Of a DNA stretch of 11,659 bases, positions 5,570-11,659 are shown in pieces. The notes under the pieces are model-generated. The model was given only the letters and a program-made list of their open reading frames with translations, ran no database searches and had not been told where the DNA came from. Position 1 is the first letter of the stretch. Every line of letters begins with the position of its first letter. Source of the DNA: RGIG4097 sp964599875 (GTDB lineage Bacteria > Bacillota > Clostridia > Christensenellales > CAG-917); contig CAZRHE010000035.1 in the NCBI GenBank assembly GCA_964599875.1, positions 1 through 11,659 on the forward strand, read 5' to 3'. The translations under genes and the position numbers were made by a program.

Positions 5570-6772
5570 ATGAGAGATCTGAAACACCTGCTTTATTTCG
5601 AAAACCTCTTGCAAGAAGCCAACAACGAACTCGTCAAGCAAGCGGTCGAAAAAGACGGCAAACTCGCACTCGGCTACACCTGCTATCACGTGCCTGAAGT
5701 TCTTCTCAATCTCGACAACTGCGTCAGCATAAGATTGCGTGCGCCTCGCACGGGTTCGGTTGACATCGCGACGTACTATCTCAGTCCGTTCATTTGCGGA
5801 TACGCAAAAGCGATGCTCGAACGCGGAATCGAGGGTGGATACAATTTCTTGTCCGCGCTGTTCTCGGGAGAAACCTGCTCTGAAATGAACAGAGCGGTGG
5901 AGCATTATGAACTCATGCGCCTCGTCGACAACGACAAATTCTTCATAAGTTTGTTCGACATGCCTTTCAAGACCAATCAACACTGCCTTGAAAGTTACGC
6001 CAAACAACTCCGCTTGAAAGTCCTCGACAAACTTAAAGACGTCTACGGCGTGGATACGTCCGACGACGCAATCAGAAAAGCGGTCGAACTTCACAACAGA
6101 GTGTGCAGAGCAATCACCGCAATCGGCGAATATCGCAAAGATGAAAATCCGCGCATTACGGGTTACGAATTCCACGTGCTTTGCCTCGTCAGTTATTGCT
6201 GCCCGAAGTATCTCATCGTGGATAAACTCGAAGAAACTCTCGAGGAACTTAAGACCCGCGAGCCCGATCAAAAGAAATTCTACAGAGCGAGAATAGTCGT
6301 CGTCGGAAGCGAAATCGACGATCCCGACTTCACCAAACTCTTCGAAGACAGCGGCGCGTACGTGGTTGCGGACAGATATTGTTTCGGTTCTCTTCCCGGC
6401 AGAGAGGAAATCGTCCTCAACGACGAAGAAGACGTCCTCACGCAAATTTGCCGTCACTATATGAAGACCGCACAATGCCCCAGATATATGGAACACGAAA
6501 AAATCGACGGAAGAAGACAATTCGTCAAACACCTCGTGGAAGAATATCATGCGGACGGCGTCGTCTACGAACAACTCAAATTCTGCGAATATTGGGGATA
6601 TGAGCGCGCGCTTGCGTCCCATATCATGACCAACGAATTCGGCATCCCCTCGATTGCAATCGACCGTCAATATACGGCGAGTGCGTCGGGACAACTTCGC
6701 ACGCGTATTCAAGCATTCGTCGAAAGTCTTGAAATCAAACGCATCCAAAAATCTAAAAAGGAGAGTAAGTAA
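5570..6772 (+). CDS. 2-hydroxyacyl-CoA dehydratase family protein, shorter subunit (HgdB/FldC-like)
   Basis: This 400-residue protein of the HGD-D superfamily has the typical [4Fe-4S]-subunit layout. GYTCYHVPE (35-43, Cys38) is the N-terminal cluster motif. SPFICGYAK (72-80, Cys76) and GETCSEMNRAVEHYEL (100-115, Cys103) follow, then the C-terminal Rossmann-like lobe with KFCEYW (Cys339). The family-diagnostic ending GIPSIAIDRQYTASASGQLRTRIQAFVE (358-385) is present. Cys38, Cys103 and Cys339 are the likely cluster ligands by analogy. In characterised members two such subunits use one high-energy electron from an activase to eliminate water from (R)-2-hydroxyacyl-CoA; the related double-cubane cluster proteins reduce small molecules instead. 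The gene starts 25 bases after the ATPase gene, with AGGAGAG at 5559-5565. Substrate cannot be read from sequence. Confidence 0.88.
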   Translation: MRDLKHLLYFENLLQEANNELVKQAVEKDGKLALGYTCYHVPEVLLNLDNCVSIRLRAPRTGSVDIATYYLSPFICGYAKAMLERGIEGGYNFLSALFSGETCSEMNRAVEHYELMRLVDNDKFFISLFDMPFKTNQHCLESYAKQLRLKVLDKLKDVYGVDTSDDAIRKAVELHNRVCRAITAIGEYRKDENPRITGYEFHVLCLVSYCCPKYLIVDKLEETLEELKTREPDQKKFYRARIVVVGSEIDDPDFTKLFEDSGAYVVADRYCFGSLPGREEIVLNDEEDVLTQICRHYMKTAQCPRYMEHEKIDGRRQFVKHLVEEYHADGVVYEQLKFCEYWGYERALASHIMTNEFGIPSIAIDRQYTASASGQLRTRIQAFVESLEIKRIQKSKKESK

Positions 6773-6775
6773 CCT

Positions 6776-8320
6776 ATGGCAAAGAAAAAATACGGTGGTT
6801 ACAAAAATCTCCACGAAGATAAGACAGGGCTTCTCAAACACCGCGAATGGCGCGGATTCAAAGATACCCTCGTAGACTACTACAGATGGCTTGTCACGTG
6901 GAAGGATATGATTGTGATGATTCTCAAAAATCCCGTCGCAGTCGTCAAGGGACTCTGGAGATATCGCTGGATGGCGTCTTATCTTTCCACTCCCGCGTTC
7001 GTCGACCGTCACACCGAGGGTTTGAGAGGACCTCAACTTCTCATGACGCACCTTCATTTCAATATGATAGTCAAGCATGCTACGGGGCTTATCCTTACGG
7101 CGTTCGAGTGCGACGAGAAATTGTTCCCCAACAACAAAAAGAGCAAAAAACTCATCTGCATCGACGAACTTATTCCCGTGGAATTCGGCGCGGGTTTCCC
7201 CGGATACAAAGTGTATCCCATGCAAACCATGCCTATCTTCCTTTCGAGTATGGTCGACCAACAAATCACGCCCCCTTATCTCGACGCAATCGAGAGTTTC
7301 GGCGTGCCCGCGGACGTTTGTCCTCTCCCCAGTGCAGAGGCGGGCGTTGCAGTCGAAGACGACTATCCCAAACTCGGCAAATGCATGATAACCTGCAATA
7401 TGCCTTGCGACGGCTCGATTATGACTTCGTCTTTCCAAGACAGATATTTCAAACTGCCTACGCACGTGTATAACGTACCTTTGAGATACAAGGGCGAGGA
7501 CGTGCAGGAATACGCGGTCGAAGAAATCAAAGACCTCATCAAATTCGTAGAAGAACAAACCGGTCAAAAATTCGATTGGGATTCCTTCATCGCGGCGCTT
7601 GAAAATTACAACAAGCAACTCGATTACGAGATGCAAAAGTGGGAAGTCAACAAGACCAATTATCCTCAAATGACGGGCGCAACCTTCTGGCTTTACAGAA
7701 TCTACTATTATCACCTTTCGGGCGGATACGACAAACGCTTCCTCAAGGTCGATAAGAAAGTCAACAAGATTATGATGAAAGCATACGAGAAGAAGACCCC
7801 TGCAAGCAAAGAAATGCGTCACAGAGCAATCGTTTGGAGTTGCCCCGCAAACTACTACACGTCGCTTGCAAACTGGCTCGAAAACTGCTGGGGTATCAAC
7901 GTCGTCATGGATATGGAAACCATGATTTCCTATCTCAAATTCCGCACTGATACTCACGAGCACGCACTCGAAGACCTTGCAAAGACCTATCAACGCGCGA
8001 CCATGCGTACTCACACCAAGGGCGGTTATCAAAACGTTCTCGACGAGTGCTGGCGAGTGGTCGAGGAATACAATATCGACACCGTCATCATGTACGATCA
8101 AATTTCGTGCAAGGGCATGGACGGACTCGTCGGTATTTTCGACGAGCAGGCAAGAGAAAAGGGCGTAAACTTCATTTGGGTACAACAAGACCTTATGGAC
8201 CCCAGAACAATTTCTCGTCGCGATATGCGTGAACAAATCAACAAATATATGCAAACCGTTCTTCAAGAGAAACCTCTTGACGAAAGCATGCTCGATTTCG
8301 ACGATACCGAAGCGTGGTAA
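6776..8320 (+). CDS. 2-hydroxyacyl-CoA dehydratase family protein, longer subunit (HgdA-like) with N-terminal extension
   Basis: This 514-residue partner starts three bases after its sister gene, with its ribosome binding site (AAGGAG 6758-6763) inside that gene. Membership is clearest at the C-terminus: DTVIMYDQISCKGMDGL (435-451, Cys445) followed by NFIWVQQDLMDPRTISRRDM (465-484) and a helical end, matching the cysteine-plus-acidic-strand closing of the family. A cysteine cluster at Cys182, Cys203-x3-Cys207-x3-Cys211 and later Cys356/Cys371 give candidate iron-sulfur ligands. It is longer than the usual alpha subunit (about 475 residues). An aromatic, partly amphipathic N-terminal region (31-70; YYRWLVTW, then WRYRWMASYL) does not look like a cleavable signal and could dock to the membrane or to the 58-residue membrane protein. 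It is predicted to form a heterodimer with the 400-residue subunit; function is unassigned. Confidence 0.82.
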   Translation: MAKKKYGGYKNLHEDKTGLLKHREWRGFKDTLVDYYRWLVTWKDMIVMILKNPVAVVKGLWRYRWMASYLSTPAFVDRHTEGLRGPQLLMTHLHFNMIVKHATGLILTAFECDEKLFPNNKKSKKLICIDELIPVEFGAGFPGYKVYPMQTMPIFLSSMVDQQITPPYLDAIESFGVPADVCPLPSAEAGVAVEDDYPKLGKCMITCNMPCDGSIMTSSFQDRYFKLPTHVYNVPLRYKGEDVQEYAVEEIKDLIKFVEEQTGQKFDWDSFIAALENYNKQLDYEMQKWEVNKTNYPQMTGATFWLYRIYYYHLSGGYDKRFLKVDKKVNKIMMKAYEKKTPASKEMRHRAIVWSCPANYYTSLANWLENCWGINVVMDMETMISYLKFRTDTHEHALEDLAKTYQRATMRTHTKGGYQNVLDECWRVVEEYNIDTVIMYDQISCKGMDGLVGIFDEQAREKGVNFIWVQQDLMDPRTISRRDMREQINKYMQTVLQEKPLDESMLDFDDTEAW

Positions 8321-8344
8321 AATTAAATTTTTGGAGGAAATAAT

Positions 8345-9145
8345 ATGAAATATTTTGGTGGATGCGACGTGGGTTCGACCTACACGAAAGCAATAATTCT
8401 CGACGAGAACGGCAAAATCCTCGCCGATACGACAATAAAGAGCAAAATCAACGCGGCACAATCCGCAGACGCCGCAATGGCGGAAGTGGTTGCCAAAGTC
8501 CCCGCGCTTAAAGGCGACGTCAAAAATCTCGACTATCTCGTGGGCACGGGCTACGGCAGAAACAAAGTCGCGACCGCAGACGAGAATATCTCCGAAATTT
8601 CTTGCCACGCAATGGGCGTTCACGTATCCGATCCGTCCGTCAAAGCGATTATCGATATCGGCGGTCAAGATATCAAAGGTATCGCAATCGACACCGACGG
8701 CACCGTCAAAAACTTCGCGATGAACGATAAATGCGCGGCAGGTACGGGCAGATTCTTCGAGGCGATGGCACGCTCCTTTGAAATGTCTTTGAGCGACTTC
8801 TCGAAACTCTCTCTCAAAGCGAAAAGCGTCATTCCTATCTCTGCACAATGCACCGTTTTTGCGGAATCTGAAGTTATCTCTCTCGTCGGAGAGGGCAAGC
8901 CTATGGACGAAATCGCGGCAGGTATCGAAATGTCCGTCGCAAAGAGATGCTTCGTCATGGCAAAGAAAGCGGGCGCAACGGATAGCATAACCCTTTCGGG
9001 CGGCTGTGCGAAGAACGACGGACTCAAACAAGCAATCGAACAAGTCCTCAAAATCAAAGTCATCGACCTGCCCATCGACCCCCAACTTATGGGCGCACTC
9101 GGCGCGGCGGAATACGCAAGACAAAAAGGGCTGGCAAGAGCCTAA
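8345..9145 (+). CDS. Acyl-CoA dehydratase activase, BadF/BadG/BcrA/HgdC-type ATPase
   Basis: This 266-residue member of the ASKHA-fold family is the ATP-dependent electron donor ('archerase') of 2-hydroxyacyl-CoA dehydratases and benzoyl-CoA reductases. Visible motifs are GGCDVGSTYTKA (5-16, phosphate 1), GTGYGRN (67-73), IDIGGQDIKG (103-112, phosphate 2), and NDKCAAGTGRF (127-137) with Cys130. VIPISAQCTVFAESEVISL follows with Cys169, and then LSGGCAKNDG (217-226) as the adenosine motif. Cys130 and Cys169 are 39 residues apart, the same spacing as Cys127 and Cys166, which bind the bridging [4Fe-4S] cluster in the Acidaminococcus activator dimer. Length is standard. It has a strong GGAGG seven bases upstream and follows both dehydratase-like subunits, so it very probably drives them. 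Confidence 0.94.
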   Translation: MKYFGGCDVGSTYTKAIILDENGKILADTTIKSKINAAQSADAAMAEVVAKVPALKGDVKNLDYLVGTGYGRNKVATADENISEISCHAMGVHVSDPSVKAIIDIGGQDIKGIAIDTDGTVKNFAMNDKCAAGTGRFFEAMARSFEMSLSDFSKLSLKAKSVIPISAQCTVFAESEVISLVGEGKPMDEIAAGIEMSVAKRCFVMAKKAGATDSITLSGGCAKNDGLKQAIEQVLKIKVIDLPIDPQLMGALGAAEYARQKGLARA

Positions 9146-9164
9146 CCTTAGGAGGTAAAGACTT

Positions 9165-9341
9165 ATGCTTTGGTGGCAAATACTATTGATAGTGCTCGGA
9201 GCACTCGTCGGCGCGGGACTGCTTCTTTTCGCAGTCACTTTCACGCTGTATTGGTTCAACCTCGACATGAAAGTCATTCATTGGTTCTACGGAAAAATGA
9301 AGAAGCATTACGATAACATGGACCGCGACAGAAAGATATGA
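9165..9341 (+). CDS. 58-residue single-pass membrane protein in the dehydratase-type operon
   Basis: ATG at 9165 is preceded by a near-perfect TAGGAGG (9149-9155), nine bases upstream. The 58-codon frame ends in TGA at 9339-9341, which overlaps the next gene's ATG (ATGA). Residues 5-29 (ILLIVLGALVGAGLLLFAVTF core) form one strong transmembrane helix. The remaining 29 residues (LDMKVIHWFYGKMKKHYDN, then MDRDRKI) are basic and aromatic, so the C-terminus should face the cytoplasm. No family is recognised. Its position between the activase and the acetyl-CoA-synthase-like gene, with translational coupling, suggests a membrane anchor or assembly factor for the complex. The strong ribosome binding site and packing argue that it is a real gene. 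Confidence 0.82.
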   Translation: MLWWQILLIVLGALVGAGLLLFAVTFTLYWFNLDMKVIHWFYGKMKKHYDNMDRDRKI

Positions 9342-10057
9342 TTGATTTTTTCGACGCGTATCTTGAAAAAACACAAAACCTTTTGGACGGGATTCCGTCC
9401 GAAAGGTTTGCTTATAATCCGCTAAAATGCGCTACGATTATTCCTCGCGCGGAATTGGTGCTTTTGCGTGATTCCGCCTACGAACTCGGTGGCAGCGACT
9501 TGCCGAGCGTCGGTTATTCTCTCGTGACGTCCAAGGATTTCGAATCCGAAACCGTCGTCGTAGGGAGGGACCTTGACAAAATCAAATCCGACGTCTCGTT
9601 TGCAAAAATCGTTTTGCTTTCCGTCGAAGGATTTTCGGGGGAAGAGCAAGCACTCTTCGACGAAATCAAAGACCTTGAACACGCGAAGTATAAATTGAAC
9701 GTCGAGGGATTTATGGCGCGCGCGTCCTCTATGAGCCATAGAGAACAAGTGCGCGTGAGCAAGTCCGCGTTGAAAGGCGGATTGTCATTTGAAAAAGTCG
9801 GCAACGCTCTTATCAAAGAATATCTCAAAGAGAAGGGCGTAAAAGCCGTCAAAATCATTTTCGTTACGGCGGACGGCGCAGATTACGACGCACTCGATAA
9901 GGTCGCTGAAAAGGCGTCTGAAATCCTCGACGCATTCAACCATATCTACGACAATCTTATGGTGGACTGCAAGTCTTGCAATTTGAAAGCGATTTGCGAC
10001 GAGGTCGAGGGCATGCGCGAACTTCATTTCAAGTCCGCGGCAAAGAAAAAGAAATAG
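9338..10057 (+). CDS. Truncated acetyl-CoA synthase (AcsB/CdhC)-like protein with C-terminal cysteine motif
   Basis: This 239-residue protein is translationally coupled to the preceding gene through an ATGA overlap. The central part resembles the middle region of the acetyl-CoA synthase beta subunit: NVEGFMARASSMSHREQVRV then SKSALKGGLSFEKVGNALI. The N-terminal stretch LVLLRDSAYELGGSDLPSVG recalls that family's MYVEFGG-type segment. At 211-220 is CKSCNLKAIC (Cys211-x2-Cys214-x5-Cys220) followed by MRELHF, in the place where the synthase has its A-cluster Cys506-x2-Cys509-x8-Cys518. The following Cys528 and the Cys-Gly-Cys nickel site are absent, because the protein ends about there in a Lys-rich tail. 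It should therefore bind an iron-sulfur cluster or metal but not act as a complete synthase. The family comparison is from memory and should be treated as probable. Confidence 0.72.
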   Translation: MIDFFDAYLEKTQNLLDGIPSERFAYNPLKCATIIPRAELVLLRDSAYELGGSDLPSVGYSLVTSKDFESETVVVGRDLDKIKSDVSFAKIVLLSVEGFSGEEQALFDEIKDLEHAKYKLNVEGFMARASSMSHREQVRVSKSALKGGLSFEKVGNALIKEYLKEKGVKAVKIIFVTADGADYDALDKVAEKASEILDAFNHIYDNLMVDCKSCNLKAICDEVEGMRELHFKSAAKKKK

Positions 10058-10118
10058 CCAATCGCAAACGATTTAGGCTTATTTATTTAAGAAATCGCAG
10101 AGATTAAAAAAGACATTG

Positions 10119-10149
10119 TAAAAGGGTATCTCAATGCGATACCCTTTTA
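10119..10149. terminator. Bidirectional terminator between the operon and the DUF4352 lipoprotein gene
   Basis: A perfect 12-bp stem, TAAAAGGGTATC (10119-10130) with GATACCCTTTTA (10138-10149), has a 7-base loop. A/T ends on both sides let it work for the plus-strand operon and the convergent minus-strand gene. A weaker imperfect hairpin (AGCC-ATCG, CAAA loop, CGAT-GGCT) lies immediately after the operon's stop codon. Confidence 0.88.
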
Positions 10150-10176
10150 TGTTTGAGAAAAGTTTGTATTAGAAAT

Positions 10177-10746
10177 TTACGCGCGGTTTCTAAGTTTTAT
10201 TGTTACGCTATCGTCTACCCAAAAAGAGTATCCAGACAATTTAATCGAATAAACATTGTCGGTTGATTTACTGGGCGTTTCGAAAGCGATACTTAATGTT
10301 TTGGTGATCCCCGGATTAATATCATCCAAAGCGGACATCCCGTTATCAAGATAGAAAGTCGAACTACTATATTCGTATTCGGAACCGTTGCAAATCAATG
10401 TGCAATTATTGGGGTTTTGTGACCAAGCTTCCGTTCCGTTGTTACTGATTTTAAGCGTAACAATTATAAAATTGTTTTCGGTATGCGTATAACCTATGGT
10501 AGTCTTATTTTCTACAGCAGTTACGGTAAAACAAACATTGTCAGAGTTTTTTACGGTTTCACCTATATAGTATTCTCGGGTTGTGTTGTTTTTGTTAGAT
10601 GTATTGCCTGTACTTGATGAGTTGTTTGTGCCTGTTGTATTGTCGTCGTTCTCGTCTGAACTTTCAAACGAAAAATCACATCCCACAAATGCAAACAAAC
10701 ATAAAACAAGACATAAAGAAACGATAATAATAAATGCTTTTTTCAT
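10177..10746 (-). CDS. DUF4352-type lipoprotein
   Basis: This 189-residue exported lipoprotein has a basic start (MKK), a hydrophobic core at 4-21 and the lipobox FVGC with Cys23. Residues 24-56 are a low-complexity Ser/Thr/Asn/Asp linker. Residues 57-186 look like the immunoglobulin-like DUF4352 domain: YYIGETVKNSDNVCFTVTAV, later NFIIVTLKISNNGTEAW, then INPGITKTLSIAFETP. This fold is common in Gram-positive lipoproteins and its function is mostly undefined. The start is supported by GGAGGA (minus strand, 10755-10760), eight bases upstream. Transcription probably comes from the promoter at 11069-11097 through a ~310-base structured leader with a terminator, so expression is likely controlled by attenuation. 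Confidence 0.85.
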   Translation of the reverse strand: MKKAFIIIVSLCLVLCLFAFVGCDFSFESSDENDDNTTGTNNSSSTGNTSNKNNTTREYYIGETVKNSDNVCFTVTAVENKTTIGYTHTENNFIIVTLKISNNGTEAWSQNPNNCTLICNGSEYEYSSSTFYLDNGMSALDDINPGITKTLSIAFETPSKSTDNVYSIKLSGYSFWVDDSVTIKLRNRA

Positions 10747-10813
10747 AATAATATTCCTCCAATAAAATGTGCCTTTACAATTTTTAGTTAAGTAATCTTT
10801 TTTTGTTTACGCG

Positions 10814-10828
10814 TTACGTTTTCCTCAT
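10814..10828 (-). CDS. Possible four-codon leader ORF (MRKT) after the attenuator
   Basis: A perfect AGGAGG (10838-10843) lies nine bases before ATG AGG AAA ACG TAA, just past the terminator T-run and upstream of the lipoprotein gene. It is either a leader peptide or the stump of a deleted gene that the leader once controlled. I give it low confidence as a translated product. Confidence 0.25.
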   Translation of the reverse strand: MRKT

Positions 10829-10845
10829 AACAATCATCCTCCTAT

Positions 10846-10876
10846 AAAAAAAGTGCGCCAACCGAAGTTAACGCAC
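10846..10876 (-). terminator. Attenuator-type intrinsic terminator with UUCG loop in the lipoprotein leader
   Basis: On the minus strand GTGCGTTAAC (10876-10867), a TTCG tetraloop and GTTGGCGCAC (10862-10853) form a 10-bp stem with two G-U pairs, followed by seven U residues (10852-10846). It lies between the leader promoter and the lipoprotein gene, so some or all transcripts should stop here. Confidence 0.85.
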
Positions 10877-10902
10877 CGAAAAATGCGAAACTCCAAGTTG
10901 TC

Positions 10903-11062
10903 GCCAAACGAACTTTATCGCAAGTAAAGCATAGCCATACTACCGAACGGGAGTCGCACTTTTACCAAATGGATTGCTGTTCGAGTAGTGTGGCAAAATA
11001 GGAACATAATATTCCATAAAAAAATACTACGCCTATTTGCGATGATATTAAGTTCGTTTGGC
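10903..11062 (-). ncRNA. Candidate structured leader RNA / riboswitch-like element
   Basis: On the minus strand a perfect 13-bp helix (GCCAAACGAACTT 11062-11050 with 10915-10903) starts at the predicted transcript 5' end. Inside it are a 7-bp helix (11043-11037 with 10923-10917), hairpin A (11038-11023 with 11013-10996; 7+9 bp, 2-base bulge) and hairpin B (10994-10979 with 10948-10934; 14 pairs, one mismatch, one bulge). Hairpin B has a 30-base loop. That loop holds AAAAGTGCG (10963-10955), which is complementary to the terminator 3' arm and T-run (10857-10849). I could not match it to T-box, SAM, TPP, lysine, cobalamin, glycine, M-box or 6S patterns. Confidence 0.6.
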
Positions 11063-11068
11063 AAATTT

Positions 11069-11097
11069 ATTATAGCATATGTAAAAATTTTTATCAA
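11069..11097 (-). promoter_or_regulatory. Strong extended -10 promoter of the lipoprotein leader
   Basis: On the minus strand: TTGATA (11097-11092), a 17-bp spacer ending in TGC, and TATAAT (11074-11069). The start site would be near 11062, exactly where the closing helix of the structured leader begins. Confidence 0.8.
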
Positions 11098-11180
11098 TAT
11101 CTTTTGTTGTCAAAGAAAATATGAGTTTTTGACGTTACAAAATAGTCTTTAAATATAAATTAGAATAGGGCTTGTTCGCC

Positions 11181-11208
11181 TAAAACAAAACCGCCTGAAA
11201 CGGCGGTT
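11181..11208 (-). terminator. Intrinsic terminator of the TPR-like gene
   Basis: On the minus strand AACCGCC (11208-11202), a 6-base loop and GGCGGTT (11195-11189) run into TTGTTTTA. It lies about 80 bases after the stop codon of the leftward gene. A small hairpin, GATTGC-TAC-GCAATC (11252-11266), lies between them. Nothing else is recognisable from 11101 to 11285. Confidence 0.7.
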
Positions 11209-11285
11209 CGATTTTGCCCGTGTTGTGCGTTGCGTTGCGGACGATAATGGTGATTGCTACGCAATCGATGGTTTATATGTTCGTT

Positions 11286-11659
11286 TTATTGCGTTGAACT
11301 TGCGGTTTTGGATATTATTGAGTTTTTCAGCAGATACAATGCGCCCAGTCCCGAAAAGGACGGCCAGTATGCGTCGCACTCGAGGGCGTCTTTGAAAGCC
11401 TTTTTGGCAAGTGCGTTTTCTCCTTTCATAAGGTAGTAGTGATACAGCCCGAAAAGGTACATAATTCTTGTCAGGTCGTTGCGCTTGGATTCCTCTTCTT
11501 GCTCTTCGGGGGTCTTGTCTATGAATAGGCGCACGGCAAGGTCGTATCCTACGTGATGACTGATTTCGTCGTCGAGATATAGGGCGGTGCCACGCTTTAC
11601 GTCATCGCCTAATTGCACGAGGCAGAGGATATACCAATAAAGAGTCGCGATATACATTT
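11286..11659 (-). CDS. TPR-like protein, 5' part beyond the window
   Basis: The frame is open to the right edge of the window; the first Met in it (11657) has no visible upstream context, so the gene is treated as N-terminally incomplete with at least 123 residues. The C-terminal half looks like a tetratricopeptide helix pair: MYLFGLYHYYLMKGENALAK then KAFKDALECDAYWPSFSGLG. The preceding stretch is helical with an acidic, Gln/Glu-rich connector (DKTPEEQEEESKRNDL). It should be a cytoplasmic protein-interaction module; its partner is unknown. Confidence 0.6.
   Translation of the reverse strand, partial: MYIATLYWYILCLVQLGDDVKRGTALYLDDEISHHVGYDLAVRLFIDKTPEEQEEESKRNDLTRIMYLFGLYHYYLMKGENALAKKAFKDALECDAYWPSFSGLGALYLLKNSIISKTASSTQ

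Noticed and set aside
5534..9277. A 1247-codon open frame on the minus strand, antisense to four operon genes
   Set aside because: It mirrors well-supported genes with recognised domains. It stays open because the plus-strand genes avoid codons whose complements are stops in that frame. Its translation shows no domain, and it has no sensible start context.
4780..10057. A classical CODH/ACS (Wood-Ljungdahl) gene cluster
   Set aside because: There is a CooC-like ATPase and an ACS-like fragment, but no carbon monoxide dehydrogenase, corrinoid protein or methyltransferase, and the ACS-like protein lacks the nickel site.
10903..11062. 6S RNA, T-box or group II intron fragment
   Set aside because: The rod-like fold with its own promoter recalls 6S RNA, but the typical large central bubble is not evident. 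No T-box GGTGGNACCGCG sequence is present. The GTGCGAC in the loop resembles a group II intron 5' end, but nothing else of an intron is present.
10915..11097. A 60-codon minus-strand frame in the leader region
   Set aside because: It covers the promoter and RNA helices, has no ribosome binding site, and the structural RNA explanation accounts for the sequence better.

Overview
The window looks like a chromosomal segment from an anaerobic Bacillota, most likely a gut-type Clostridia. Supporting signs are strong GGAGG ribosome binding sites, TTGACA/TATAAT-type promoters, U-tailed intrinsic terminators, a class II aldolase, and oxygen-sensitive 2-hydroxyacyl-CoA dehydratase-type enzymes. No mobile-element gene, CRISPR array, tRNA or rRNA was seen. 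The assignment to Clostridia is an inference.

Layout. 1-680: a small AT-rich tail-anchored hypothetical protein lies between two near-identical terminator hairpins. 680-1680: class II fructose-bisphosphate aldolase with its own promoter. 1681-2430: about 750 bases with no credible gene. This stretch starts with two complete copies and one truncated copy of a ~125-base tandem repeat, whose hairpin arms differ in sequence between copies but stay complementary; GC-rich hairpins and short palindromes follow. 2489-3184: a MORN-repeat protein. 3219-3443 (minus) and 3497-4528 (plus): a Cro/CI-type regulator divergent from a lipoprotein with a leucine-rich-repeat tail. Their shared intergenic region has a TTGACA/TAAAAT promoter whose spacer is filled by one dyad operator, with a second operator just downstream.

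4780-10057 is the centrepiece, a tightly packed six-gene operon. It encodes a CooC-like ATPase, two subunits of the 2-hydroxyacyl-CoA dehydratase superfamily (400 and 514 residues), their BadF/HgdC-type ATP-dependent activase, a 58-residue single-pass membrane protein, and a shortened acetyl-CoA-synthase-like protein. The last protein ends in a C-x2-C-x5-C motif where the synthase carries its A-cluster ligands. The set suggests an ATP-driven, very-low-potential reductase or dehydratase with its own metallocluster maturation, possibly membrane-tethered. Its substrate is unknown, and no CoA-transferase or acyl-CoA dehydrogenase gene is nearby.

10120-11100 (minus strand) carries a DUF4352-type lipoprotein behind a ~310-base leader. 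The leader has a strong extended -10 promoter, a ~160-nt RNA closed by a perfect 13-bp helix that begins at the predicted transcript start, and a UUCG-loop terminator. One RNA loop is complementary to the 3' arm of that terminator. This is a good candidate for an undescribed attenuator or riboswitch. 11286-11659 (minus) is a TPR-like protein that runs off the right edge.
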